From: Zanthoxylum bungeanum
Lineage: Eukaryota > Streptophyta > Magnoliopsida > Sapindales > Rutaceae
DNA length: 64,000 bases
Direction: 5' to 3'
NCBI GenBank assembly: GCA_019454045.1
Contig: SKCR01023729.1
Location: 361,553 to 425,552, forward strand
Below, piece after piece: positions 1 through 10,745 of the stretch. Under the pieces are notes generated by a model that did no database searches, was not told the origin of the DNA, and saw only the letters and a program-made list of their open reading frames with translations. Within the stretch, counting starts at the first letter, position 1; each line of letters starts with the position of its first letter. The position numbers and the translations under genes are program-made.

Positions 1-670
1 GTACATAAGAGTACTAGTACCGTATCCTACGTGACCATCATCTCCATATGACTGAAGTGATACTTCCGTCTTGACATCACACCCAACACACTACGATTCT
101 CAATATACCCAGCAGAGGCGTACACAGAACCTGTTAAAGCCCTGGACGACCAAAACCAAAGCATATTGACTGTCGCAAGTTTTAGCGGTGCAAGTCACAA
201 GTTAAGACCAAATACACCTACCGTGATTTCGGACTTCCATAGACACATAGTCATACTACCAATGGAATTCTGAAGGTGTCTATCCACAGCGAAGGTGTTT
301 CCCGTACCATCGGTAAAACACAACCTCCTATTACACTTGCATGAGTATCATATACCCAAATATATGAGAACTATGTCGTTGTGCCCTCACAAACACGCAC
401 AAGTGTAATACTAGACTTTTACACATTATCGATGTCCAATCTCGATAATACTCTGACTAGGGATATTTAATGATTTATCCTTCATGGACTGATACTCTCT
501 CATATCATTCTCAATCCAGGAACTAATCATATGGACCTCCTATCATTTATACATCTTGGTGATCTAATCACAGATGATAAGAGAGCAATCTCCTTTGTCA
601 CATAGTTAATTTGTACAACAACACCATGATCTGTACAAATAGTGACGCTATGGGTCATAATTGTCCAACA
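1..670 (-). mobile_element. Copia element 1, 3' LTR (cut by window edge)
   Basis: This stretch matches 7760-8405 almost base for base, so the two are LTRs of one element. Read on the minus strand it starts TGTTGGACAATT at 670, directly after a purine tract at 671-683. The rest of this LTR lies left of the window. Confidence 0.9.
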
Positions 671-683
671 ATCTCCCACTTGG
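671..683 (-). other. Polypurine tract of Copia element 1
   Basis: On the minus strand the sequence CCAAGTGGGAGAT abuts the LTR start TGTTGG. This is the expected plus-strand priming site. The same tract occurs at 63545-63557 in element 3. Confidence 0.85.
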
Positions 684-685
684 CC

Positions 686-1075
686 TATAGCCAGTCACTC
701 GAGTGTCTAACACCCGAACTATGTACGGTTGGCTCAAACTGCTGAGAAAAAGCTTTCGTCAGCGGATTTGCATGATTATCATTTGATGCGATTTATTCGA
801 TCATCACATCGCCACGATGTATGATCCGAACGAATCAGATGAATATCGAAGTATATAGCTGGATCGTTGATGAGACCATTAATTATTTAGCCTGTGCTGT
901 AGCCTAGCTCAGCTGCTAACAGAACTATATCTAATCTAATTAGATTTATTATCGACCCAAATGGCTTCTATAGCTGCCTCGGCCGCAGCAATAACCCGCA
1001 TTTGTTGTTTATTCGGTAACAATATCTTGCTTGGAAGATTTTCAACTCACTGTTCCGTTATTCAAACTTTATTGT
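686..1075 (-). pseudogene. Decayed Copia RNase H domain
   Basis: The DNA aligns with the open RNase H frame of element 3 (63559-64000) from the PPT side inward. A segment of about 30 bp present in element 3 near 63782-63811 is missing here near 902. That segment encodes the YCDNNG stretch, which includes a conserved Asp. Many substitutions and stops also break the frame. The product would have removed the RNA strand during reverse transcription; this copy cannot. Confidence 0.75.
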
Positions 1076-1409
1076 ACCGTTGTGCGACTTATAATCTTTT
1101 TATCGGTTTGGAAACTTACAGTAGTGATCCCAATCACTTCAAGTTCTCCATCTCCATAGTTTAAGACAGCATCCTTAGTTCTCTAAGAAACTAAAGGATG
1201 TTCTTAATTTCAATCCAGTGACTATCACATGGATTGGCCTGATTGTGACTGCATATGCTCAAAGCGTATGAGACACCAGGTCACGTACATTATTTAATGT
1301 ACGATTTCTCGGAGATTTTTCTCAAAAGCCAAGCTTTCACCGATTATTATTATGGGAATATCATTTCCAAGAAATGACATATTATCATTATTATATAGGA
1401 CATTTATTG

Positions 1410-1929
1410 TCAGTGCGCTCCCACTAACCTCGCTATATACACAAGAATCATTTTGTTTTGAATTAAATCATAAACTATTATGATTACATCAAAATGATAA
1501 TTCCAAGAACCTAATGCTTGCTTCAATCCAAACATGGATCGAATAACCTGCAAACCTTGTTTGCTAGTTTTAGGACGAAAAAAACTGTCAGGATGTGTTA
1601 AACATCCTCCAAAAGGTTTTCTTTTCAGGAAAGCGATTTTCCCGTTAAGCTGACATATTTCATAAATGAAACATGCAGCATTAGCAAGCATTATCCAAAT
1701 GGATGTACCATGGAAACAGTTAAAAGGTTGAATCGAAATCAACACAATGTTGATAATGATACCTTTCCGCTAAAAGCCTAGCTTTATACGTTGGTAAGTT
1801 GTCATCCATGTATGTCTTCCTCGAAGACTTATAAGTACCAATAGGCACAATGCCTTGCGGTACATCAACTAGTATCCAAACATAGTTGATATACATGGAA
1901 TCCATTTCGGACTCATGACACTTTGTCAT
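1410..1929 (-). pseudogene. Decayed Copia reverse transcriptase
   Basis: Two overlapping minus-strand frames (1720-1929 and 1410-1745) carry fragments of Ty1/copia reverse transcriptase. The first reads EMDSMYINYVWILVDVP and YKARLLAERYHYQHCVDF, matching the family's EMDSMxxNxVWxLVDxP and (F)KARLVAKGFxQxxGVDY blocks. The second contains MFGLKQALGSWNYHFD, matching the YGLKQASRxWN block. A frameshift near 1730 separates them, and the YVDD catalytic block is not seen. It is a broken remnant within element 1. Confidence 0.8.
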
Positions 1930-2239
1930 AATAGGGAGTCGATACCTTGTATCACTTCCTCATACGTAGTCAGTTGGTATACCTCAATAAGATTGACATC
2001 TTTATGAGGTGAGATCATAAACCCATACCCCAGGTTGTTTTCTGACTCTCTCTGACATACATGGTTCTTATGTATTCGAAGATTATTGGTATAGTTTCAT
2101 CCTTGATGAACTATTAGTGTTCCATTAGGAATCAGTGCCAGGAACAGTATAACTCCGATTTTCATCGAGTTTTACTATCCTCCCACTTACCACTGCATAT
2201 CGGTATTCCTCTTAGGAAAACCGCATGGTGAGCAACATT

Positions 2240-3345
2240 AAATTGTTCTCTTGTGAGTTGTATAAGTACTATACTTTGGTATCCCTAGGATAACCTACAA
2301 TTGGCATTTATCCAATTTGGGTTTTAGTGTGGTATCATCCAAACATATGCTAAGCATCCCAAATTATCAGGAATGAGAAACTCGGTTTCTTTCCCGTTCA
2401 TATCTAATATGAAATCTGTCAAACAGCTTTTATGGAACCTTATTCTAAATAAGTTTTGCACTGTTTATGCTTATCCGTTGAAGGAAATGGTAGCTTAGAG
2501 CGACTCATGATTAACCGTATCATGTCCAACAAGATTCAGTTACTCTGGTTCGGACACACCGTCAGGATTACGTGTTCCGGGAGGAGTCCTATTTGAAAGA
2601 ATATTTTACTCTTCAAGTATATTAGAAACTTATTGCCTAAGTATTTTTATCATGGTCTAATACTTTAGCCGATCTGTTTGTCTATTTCGTGTCAAAACTG
2701 TAAAAGTTTCTGATTTGTGTTCTTCAAAAGAAACACATAACCATAACGTGATGCCACATCCGTAAAGGTCACGAAATATTCATAAACATCTCTAGCCTAG
2801 CTAGACATGGGCCCACTTGCTTCACTATGAACTAGGGATAACAGATGGGTGGCATTTTCACTTTTACCAAGTAAATAGTGTTATAGGCACTTTGCCCAAT
2901 AAACTAGATTCATAGACTTTATTTGAATAGGATCAAATCAGTCCGAGTACCCACTCTTCAAAAGTGCGGATATATGACTCTTGTTTAATTGTGTCCCAGA
3001 CAACAATGCCACAATATGTTTCTTCTGATCAAATCAGTTCGAGCTATTTGTTTGTCATGTGATATGTTTGAGATTTATTTATATTCAAAATATAAATGTT
3101 GTTATTCACATCTAATATGTTTATCTCAATATCATTTTTATATAAAAAAACACTTTAGTGTTCTAGAATATAAAGGTATACCCGCAACGGGTTAAACCCC
3201 GATATAGAGATAATGTTTCTAGTCAAACTAGTTACATTATAACAGTTTCCTAATTTAAGTACAAACCCGAAGGGTAGTTCCTAAAATTAGGTATCTACGG
3301 TTGAAACAGCGACTTTCGTCCCGTTTTCGATTCGCAGATTAATCT
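2240..3345 (-). pseudogene. Decayed Copia GAG-pre-integrase and integrase
   Basis: Minus-strand translation in shifting frames gives pieces of Copia integrase. They include EYFVTFTDVASRYGYVFLLK near 2700-2780, TPPGTRNPDGVSE near 2540-2590, MMSRSKLPF near 2490-2530, and a terminal GYPR near 2290. Further upstream (about 3280-3345) the GNGTKVAVST-type segment of the GAG-pre-integrase domain is recognisable by alignment with element 2. Stops and indels occur throughout. The same protein blocks appear, equally broken, at 60478-61564. Confidence 0.7.
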
Positions 3346-4413
3346 CAACTGAAGTCAGTATCCTGCTCAAAGCAGATTCTGAACATCAGTACATATTTAT
3401 GTATCACACTAAGTATTTAAAATCCAATTTTATTACTAGTAGTGAACATATTTATGACAAACATATTTGAAGTTAGAGCCTTGCTCGTCTTCAATTCCTT
3501 CGTGTCTGCCTTGTTCAAATGGCAGTCACGCTTCCGCAATCCCGTTTGCCACAATTTAGGCAGACATTTTGGGATATGTCTATTATCTTCCAAGAAGATT
3601 ATAATGATTTTACTTTTGCCTTTTTCCACATTCTAGAAGCCTTTGGCCAAGCCTTGGATTTCTAGAATATCGAAGTAAGGTGCGCCTTGCGCTACTTGCC
3701 TTATTGCAAACTTTGACTTAGTCTCCTTGAGAATAGTCATTAACTCTCCAAGAGTTATCCATTGAATTTCAGTACTTCTAAACTCTAAGTATAGATTTAT
3801 GAAGATCCTTCAATTTCATTATCATACTTTAAGGATCTAATCCTTAGTTCTGATTAAGAAATTAATGAGTCTAATTATCAAGCTTAATGAATTAAGCACT
3901 AAAGCTATCATCACATAAATCTTCCAAAGATTATGCTCTACTATTTGCTTAACTCTGGGCTTAGGCCTAATATGTTATTTTATCAAATAAAGTAACTTAT
4001 TAGTTTCCTGAAATTATTCCCAATTTTGAAAATTAAAGTCATTTAATACATTTTCCCATGATTATGTTTTAAACACTAATCTTTCATTATATCTTGATTC
4101 TAATAGTCCAACTATTTAATCAATGATTTCGGTACTATTTATTATAATGATTACTATAGTCCAACTATTTAATCAATTATAATTGAATTGTTTGAATACA
4201 GTCCAACAGTTAATTTAAAACAACATTTAAATATTAGTCCAACTAACATTTAATTGATTTGACGAATGATATTTGTTTGAGCGCGTATGGAAAGTAATTA
4301 AACGAATATTGCAAATTCAATTCTTGCCTCCCACGATTTTTCGGCGAGCCTCTAACCCTCTATCGAGTACTCGGGAAACAATGTTTCCTAGTGGGCTAGG
4401 ATCCCGTTAAATG

Positions 4414-4800
4414 TCACATAATCTTGACTTTGGCCAACAAATTGTATGATAATTAATTAGGAAGATCTCTAAGATCAATTGGATCTAATCCAATTCCTAG
4501 ATCCAGTAGGGGGACATCCAAGTCTGAAACATATATCTTATATATGCCAATATATTGCCTAACCTTTTTCCTCTGAATCAACTAAGCCTTGATTTTGGCA
4601 CAACAAACTTAGTGATCCCAGTTAAGTGTGACCCATTGACCATGGAAAGCTTCGTAATCTATGTCGATGGACAAGAAGTGGTCTTGAATTTGGCCAACAA
4701 ACCACAACTTGGACAAGACATTGATATGGAACAAAGCTCTCGTGATTCAAACACATCCTCGACGGACAAAGGTATTGACTTTGGCCAACAAACCAATGTC
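4414..4800 (-). repeat. Array of four stem-loops in the leader of Copia element 1
   Basis: The loop text (minus strand) TTTGTTGGCCAAAGTCAAG or a close variant occurs four times, complementary to 4423-4440, 4587-4607, 4683-4700 and 4774-4791. Each copy is flanked by a different but self-complementary stem. Examples are ACTAAG/CTTAGT (4581-4586 with 4608-4613), GTGGT/ACCAC (4678-4682 with 4701-4705) extended by CAAG/CTTG, and GGT/ACC plus ACA/TGT around the fourth. Element 2 has the same four in the same order. Confidence 0.75.
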
Positions 4801-6361
4801 AGTCTCGGATCTTGAGTAAGAATCACTCAATGGAAGGAAAAACGCTTAATATTTTGTGAGGGTTTTTCGGGTGCAAATTGGCAACCAATTTATTATCTTT
4901 GTTAAGGTCTCATCATCATACACCCTTAAACATGCATTTTAAATACATAATAAAGCATGTATAATAAAATAATAATGATATGCGGATGGATACTTAACAC
5001 ATTGATCCTAGATCAAATCTCTTCATTTCCTCTCTCCTGCTAGGACAAGTATTTGCTTCTACCCGTTACACTATACTTCTAAAGAAACCTCATTTACATT
5101 GAGGGGGAATAGGTGAGAAGAGAATACAATGAGAAAGGAGGTAATAAGGCTGGACACGCATGTCCAATTAAATAAATTCCAAATTTATTACAACAATTTC
5201 TAAAATTGCCCCACCCATCTAATATCCATCTGATATACATTATTCATGCATCGCAACCATGTATTCACACAAACATGTTATCAATCAATCTAATCAAATT
5301 AATTAATCTGATAATTAATGATCATCCAATGTTCAAACAACGATTTGATTTTGCACGAGTCAAACTCGTTTTTGCGAATAAGTACTCAAAGTATGAATTC
5401 TTGAATTAAATTAAACTACAAAATTAAATCCAATTCAATTTGTATTTAATACTAATTCACTATTTAATTCCAAATTAAATATTACACTTTATTAATAAAT
5501 TTTACGACTTAAATTCCAAATTTAATCATTACGGGTCTCAAATCCCGATTAATGTCCAACGTTTATTTAATTAAAGTCCAATGGGCTTTTAATTAATTTC
5601 TTAAGGCGTGGACTTTTGGTCAACTCGGGTCAAACCCAATAACCAAAGCCCAATCAAGGAGTAACCCTATAAGCCTAGAAATCAATTTAGGCCCATTAGG
5701 CCCAATTAAATTAATTAATGTCCATTAGTCGCATTTGGGCTTTATGGAAGCGGTTTTGGGCCCAATTGGATCCAACAAATTTAGCCTAAACCTAACTTGG
5801 TACAACCAAGCCCAATAAGCCCAATAACAACTTTACAAGCCCAATTTCTAAAATAGGCCCAATATAATTAAATTACAAAAACACAATTTCACAATTTAAT
5901 TACATAAAGTGTATAGCATAATTAATTACCCAAATCACTATTTCTAAAACACCAAATTAGCCTAATAAATCATGCTTATCAACATTAAATCATGTCCAAC
6001 ACAATTTAACAAAAAATCAAACCCATTCATGCTTCACAAGTCTCGGCTTTAGTAGGGTTAATTATATCTGATTTGGTTTCAATCCAATTAAATCCACAAT
6101 CGACATTAAATCAACATACTCAATCGTTTCAAGTCATCCAATGATCAATGAAACAAAATTCCAAGACAATTAGGGCACTCATCATTTTCGGCCAAGCCAT
6201 AAAATTTGGGCAAAATTGTTCCAAACAATATTTCTTGAAATTGATCCAATCAATCTTCAATTCAAAAACATTTAAGCATACTAAATCATCCAATTTCATT
6301 AAATCATGCTCATATTCATTTTACCCAATTTTAACCCTAATATATTTTCATGCTCAACCTT

Positions 6362-6375
6362 GCTCATAGATACCA
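6362..6375 (-). other. Primer-binding site of Copia element 1 (initiator tRNA-Met type)
   Basis: On the minus strand TGGTATCTATGAGC follows the LTR end CCAACA after one base. It resembles TGGTATCAGAGC, the complement of plant initiator tRNA-Met 3' ends used by Copia elements, with changes after the first seven bases. Confidence 0.8.
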
Positions 6376-6376
6376 T

Positions 6377-8405
6377 TGTTGGAATTGTCTAAGCATCCCA
6401 AGATCATATCAAGCAATGAAAATTAACATGCGAATACATCACGGAGTTGTGGAATACTCACAATGATCGGTTGAGCGATGCGAGTGAAGACAAAAAATCG
6501 ATTTCTGCCTTCTGGATGGTCACGGCAGTGAGCTGATTTGGAATCCCCATTTGCGGCTTCAATCTTCCTCTAAGCTCCAAGCTTTGGTTGATGGTGATTC
6601 CAAGCTCATGAAGTGAGTTCCCTATCACCTTTGTACGTACTCATTTGAGTGCTGGCTCTTGATGTTTTTGCCACAAAAACACCATTGGCTTCCCTTCACT
6701 TTCTCGGCATTTCTAGACATAAAACAAAAGAGAAAGAAGGTGCAAAACCGTGTGAGAGAGAAGAAGGTTTTTTTAGCTCCAAACCGTGAAAGAGAGAGAA
6801 ATAAAAGTGTTGTAATTGGTTTTTTAATTGATTTCCAAAATCAAATAACATATACCAAACATTAAAATAATAATATATGTCAATCAAGCTTTCAAAAAGC
6901 TTTTAACCACTTCCATCAAGTCACATCACTTAATCAATCAAGTGACAAGTTGTCACATCACTCAAATTGACTAATGATTTGACGCATGATGCGACTAGCG
7001 ATTTGACGTTTGATGTGACTTGCGTGTCGCACTCGAATTCGAAATACGAATGCGCTCGCAAACAATCCCGGGCTTGGGTTCGCTAATTCCAAATTAACGA
7101 ATTTTCTGTTGCGACGTAATTAAATGATTATGCCTAGCGAAATCACTATTAATGTCGCTAACGAGTTAATTCTAAATTAACTCGTTCGCCTGAATTAAAA
7201 TCTAATTTTAATTCCGCGTCGAAATCCAATTTCGTTTAATATATCAAATATATTAATTTATCGATTAATTCCAAATTAATCATTTTCTCTCTCTTAATGA
7301 TATTTTATCCCAGATAAAATATCTCCGTAATTAATCCCAGATTAATTTTCTCTCATCTAATTAATCCCAGATTAATTAAAGTGCGAGTCATACGTCATCG
7401 GTGAATATTTGAGAAGCGACCCATGATATCCCCGGATATGTTGGTAGTAAATCCGGTCGTCGGACAATTCGAACACGTAAGTACCTAGTACTATGTTTAT
7501 ACCGATTCACAAGATAAGGTTGGCTTCTAGCAAAGCGTCATGCCTACCCAATTCTCCAGAAATATGCTTACAGGAATAAGCGATCTATATCAGGGGTAGT
7601 ATACGTAGTATTGCGTATGTCGATCCAGTATCGGATGATCACGTGCTAGGCCTGGGGCTGGAATTGTGTCTGCCCCGTACGAAGCACATGTCGGATGTCT
7701 CGTAACTAGTCTCTATAATCGGATAAACATGACCTTGTCATTTTATCCCGATGACTGCAGTACATAAGAGTATTAGTACCGTATCCTACGTGACCATCAT
7801 CTCCATATGACTGAAGTGATACTTCCGTCTTGACATCACACCCAACACACTACGATTCTCAATATACCCAACAGAGGCGTACACAGAACCTGTTAAAGCC
7901 CTGGACGACCAAAACCAAAGCATATTGATTGTCGCAAGTCTCAGGTTAAGACCAAATACACCTACCCTGATTTCGGACTTCCATAGACACATAGTCACAC
8001 TACCAATGGAATTCCGAAGGGGTCTATCCAGAGCGAAGCTGTTTCCTGTACCATCGATAAAAAACAACCTCCTATTACACTTACATGAGTATCCTAAAAC
8101 ACAACCTCCTATGTCGTTGTGCCCTCACAAATGCGCACAAGTGTAATACTAGTCTTTTACGCATTATCGATGTCCAATCTCGATAATACTCTGACTAGGG
8201 ATATTCAATGATTTATCCTTCATGGACTGATACTGTCTCATATCATTCTCAATCCAGGAACTAATCAAATGGACCTCCTATCATTTATACATCTTGGTGA
8301 TCTAATCGCAAATGATAAGAGAGCAATCTCCTTTGTCACATAGTTAATTTGTACAACATCATGATCTGTACAAATAGTGATGCTATGGGTCATAATTGTC
8401 TAGCA
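6377..8405 (-). mobile_element. Copia element 1, 5' LTR (2,029 bp)
   Basis: On the minus strand the LTR starts TGCTAGACAATT at 8405 and ends CCAACA at 6377, next to the PBS. Its first 650 bases match 1-670. The five bases after it, CAAGC at 8406-8410, should be the target-site duplication; the other copy lies left of the window. Inside is an unusual run of hairpins at 7136-7378. No protein-coding frame is supported in it. Confidence 0.9.
7136..7378. repeat. Chain of perfect short hairpins in Copia LTR
   Basis: Consecutive inverted repeats with exactly 3-nt loops are read here: 7161-7185 (11-bp stem, loop cta), 7192-7214 (10 bp, cta), 7220-7234 (6 bp, cca), 7236-7256 (9 bp, caa), 7263-7281 (8 bp, cca), 7299-7323 (11 bp, cca), 7329-7347 (8 bp, cca), 7358-7378 (9 bp, cca). 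A wider AGCGA/TCGCT pair spans 7136-7159. Related chains occur in the LTRs of elements 2 (about 56030-56300) and 3 (about 62270-62500). Confidence 0.8.
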
Positions 8406-10636
8406 CAAGCTTCAAGTTTATTCGTGGGAATTGTATCAGTATCCTGAATGATACTATCAACAATATCAATTATGAAACATTCTTCCTTTTTTTCATCACT
8501 CGGGAATTTCATGGCTTTGAAAACATTAAAGGTAACTTCTTGGTCCTGTACTTTCATAGTTAGTTCTCATTTTTACACATTAATCACAGTTCGACATGTA
8601 GCCAAGAATGGTCTCCCAAGGATGATAAGAACATTTTTGTCTTCTTCCATGTCAAGGATAATGAAATCTGCTGGGAGAATGAGTTTGTCGATTTTGACCA
8701 GCACATCTTCAATAACACCTCTCGGAAATGCGAGCGTTCGATTAGCAAGTTGCAGAGAGACTGAGGTAGGTATTGCTTCTCCAATTTGCATTTTTCTGTA
8801 AATAGAAAAATGTATTAAATTAACACTTGCACCTAAATCACCTAAAGTCTTACCGATATAATTTTCTCCAATGGTTCATGGGACAGTGAAACTGTCAGGA
8901 TCTTTCAACTTCGGGGGAAGTTTCCTCTGAATGATTGCACTGTATTCTTCTGTCAATGATATTGTCTCGTAATCTCCCAATCTCCGCTTTCTTGAAAAAA
9001 TATCTATCATGAATTTGACATAGATGGGCATTTCTTCCAACACTTCTGCGAATGGAATGTTGATGTGTAATTTTTTGAACACCTCCAAGAATCGAGCAAA
9101 CTGCTTGTCTAGTTTGTTTTTCTGGAGACGCTGTGGAAAATGTGGAGGTGGAGTGAATTTTTCTTGATTTTTTTCCTTTGCTTCTTTTTCCTCCATCTGT
9201 GGAACTGCATCTTTAGGAAACTCTTCAATTGTTGTCTTGATTATAACATCTTTATTGATTTCAGTACCGCTTTTCAAAGTACTGGCTTGGCATTGCTCCT
9301 TCCATCGGTTCCTTGGATTTGGTTCTGTGTTGCTATTAAGGTTCCATGGCGATCTGTAACTCTGAGCATTGGCCAGTTGTCCAATTTAATTCTCCAGTGC
9401 TTTGATGCAAGCAGATTGGCTTAGAAAAATAGCATCATATGCTGCTTGTTGCTTTTTCAACATCTCTGCAATCCATTCTTTCATTTCTGGTTCTTTTTCA
9501 AACTCCTGGCTTTTGTTTTGCTGTTGAAATCCAAGTGGTGGATGTTCTTTTGCGCTGAATTGTTGCTCCATGAAAAATTGGGATAATTCCTCCACCCTGG
9601 GTTATGTGTTAGAATATGGATTGTTCCCATGTCTGTTGAAATTGTTGACATAGTTCACCGTTTCTTCATGTTGGTTTGGCTCTGGTGCTCCTTCATATGG
9701 TGAACTTGTGGCTCTGGCGATGTTTACAACTTGCGTGCTAAGTGTTTCCAGGCTTTTTCACATTTGCTCCAACTTATTATTCACTGCTGAGTTAGCTCCC
9801 ACTTCATAAATTCCTACAATTCGTTGAATCATGCTCTTTTCTGTTGGCCACAATGAATTATTGTTAGCCATTTCTTCGATTAAGTCTCAGGCCTGATCTT
9901 CTCCTTTTTCCATCAAAGCTCCTCCAACAGCAGCATCAATTGTGGCTCTCGTCAATCCAGAAAGTCCATTATAGAAAGTTTGGACTTGAAGCCATTTTTG
10001 AATCTCATAGTGAAGACATTTCCGGAGCAAATCTTTATACCTTTCCCAAACTTCGTAGAGAGTTTCCGTGTCAAGTTGTACAAAAGATGTGATGTCATTT
10101 CTCAGTTTTGTTGTTCTGGCTGGTGGAAAATACTTTGCAAGGAATTTGGTGGCTAGAGTGTTCCAAGTTGTGATGTAACCTGCTAGTAGTGAATGTAGCC
10201 AAGCTTTTGCTCTGTCTTTCAAGGAATATGGAAAAACTCACAGTCTCATTGCTTCTTCTGATGCTCTGTTGTAATTGAAAGTGCCGCAAACTTCCAGGAA
10301 ATTGTTGATGTGGGCATTAGGATCTTCAGTTGAATTCCCCCCAAACGGTACTGACTGCTGAATCATCTGAATGCTTGTTTTGATGTCACACGCATTTGCA
10401 GGTAAGGGAGAAAGTACAATACAGGAAATGAGGCCGTCCACCACTGGAATGGTTCTGTCTCGAATGGGAATTGGTGGTGCAACTTCTAAAGGTTCAGGTT
10501 CCATGTTAACAATTGCTTCTTGGCCTTCTCGCCTTTCATTTCTCAACCGTCTGATGGTCTTTTCAATATCTGGGTCAAGCGGTCGAAGTTCAAAGCTTCT
10601 GGTTCGTCGCATGTAGTGTCTGAGAATCTGAAACAA
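8406..10636 (-). pseudogene. Athila-like gag-protease polyprotein (element D), broken
   Basis: Minus-strand frames in order are these. 10238-10636 is the Gag start (MRRTRS, then DPNAHINNFLEVC). 9887-10222 is the capsid core (DRAKAWLHSL, WERYKDLLRKC, QTFYNGL). 9386-9595 is a glutamine-rich linker. 8876-9277 carries PPHFPQRLQKNKLDKQF, LEVFKKLHINIPFAE and LPPKLKDP, a block typical of Athila-lineage polyproteins. The aspartic protease follows, with catalytic DLGAS at about 8826-8845, then RGVIEDVLVK and ILGRPFLAT in 8573-8791. Frameshifts near 10230 and stops near 9886, 9596, 9385 and 8876 break it. No CCHC zinc knuckle is seen in Gag. Copia element 1 cuts the gene at 8405/8406, so reverse transcriptase and integrase would lie left of the window. 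Confidence 0.88.
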
Positions 10637-10721
10637 GTGAAAACAAAAACAATAAGTAAAAAGAAAATTAGATACAAGTAAAGGTATATAACCTCAAATC
10701 TAATAGTGAAAGATAAATAAG

Positions 10722-10738
10722 TCACCGACAACAGCGTC
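10722..10738 (-). other. Primer-binding site of element D (tRNA-Asp type, mutated)
   Basis: On the minus strand the sequence reads TGACGCTGTTGTCGGTG, four bases off TGGCGCCGTTGCCGGGG, the complement of the plant tRNA-Asp 3' end. It lies between the LTR end and the Gag frame, where a PBS belongs. The intact version is at 38702-38719. Confidence 0.75.
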
Positions 10739-10745
10739 AAAAACT

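Larger units (their letters stand above)
671..6376 (-). mobile_element. Copia element 1, internal region (decayed)
   Basis: The interval lies between a PPT (671-683) and a PBS (6362-6375), both in minus orientation. Minus-strand order from the PBS is a long non-coding leader with four stem-loops (4414-4800), then decayed GAG-pre-integrase, integrase, reverse transcriptase and RNase H remnants down to 686. No frame is open over a useful length, so the copy is dead. It is collinear with the internal region of element 2 (57122-61564), which lies in the opposite orientation. Confidence 0.88.
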
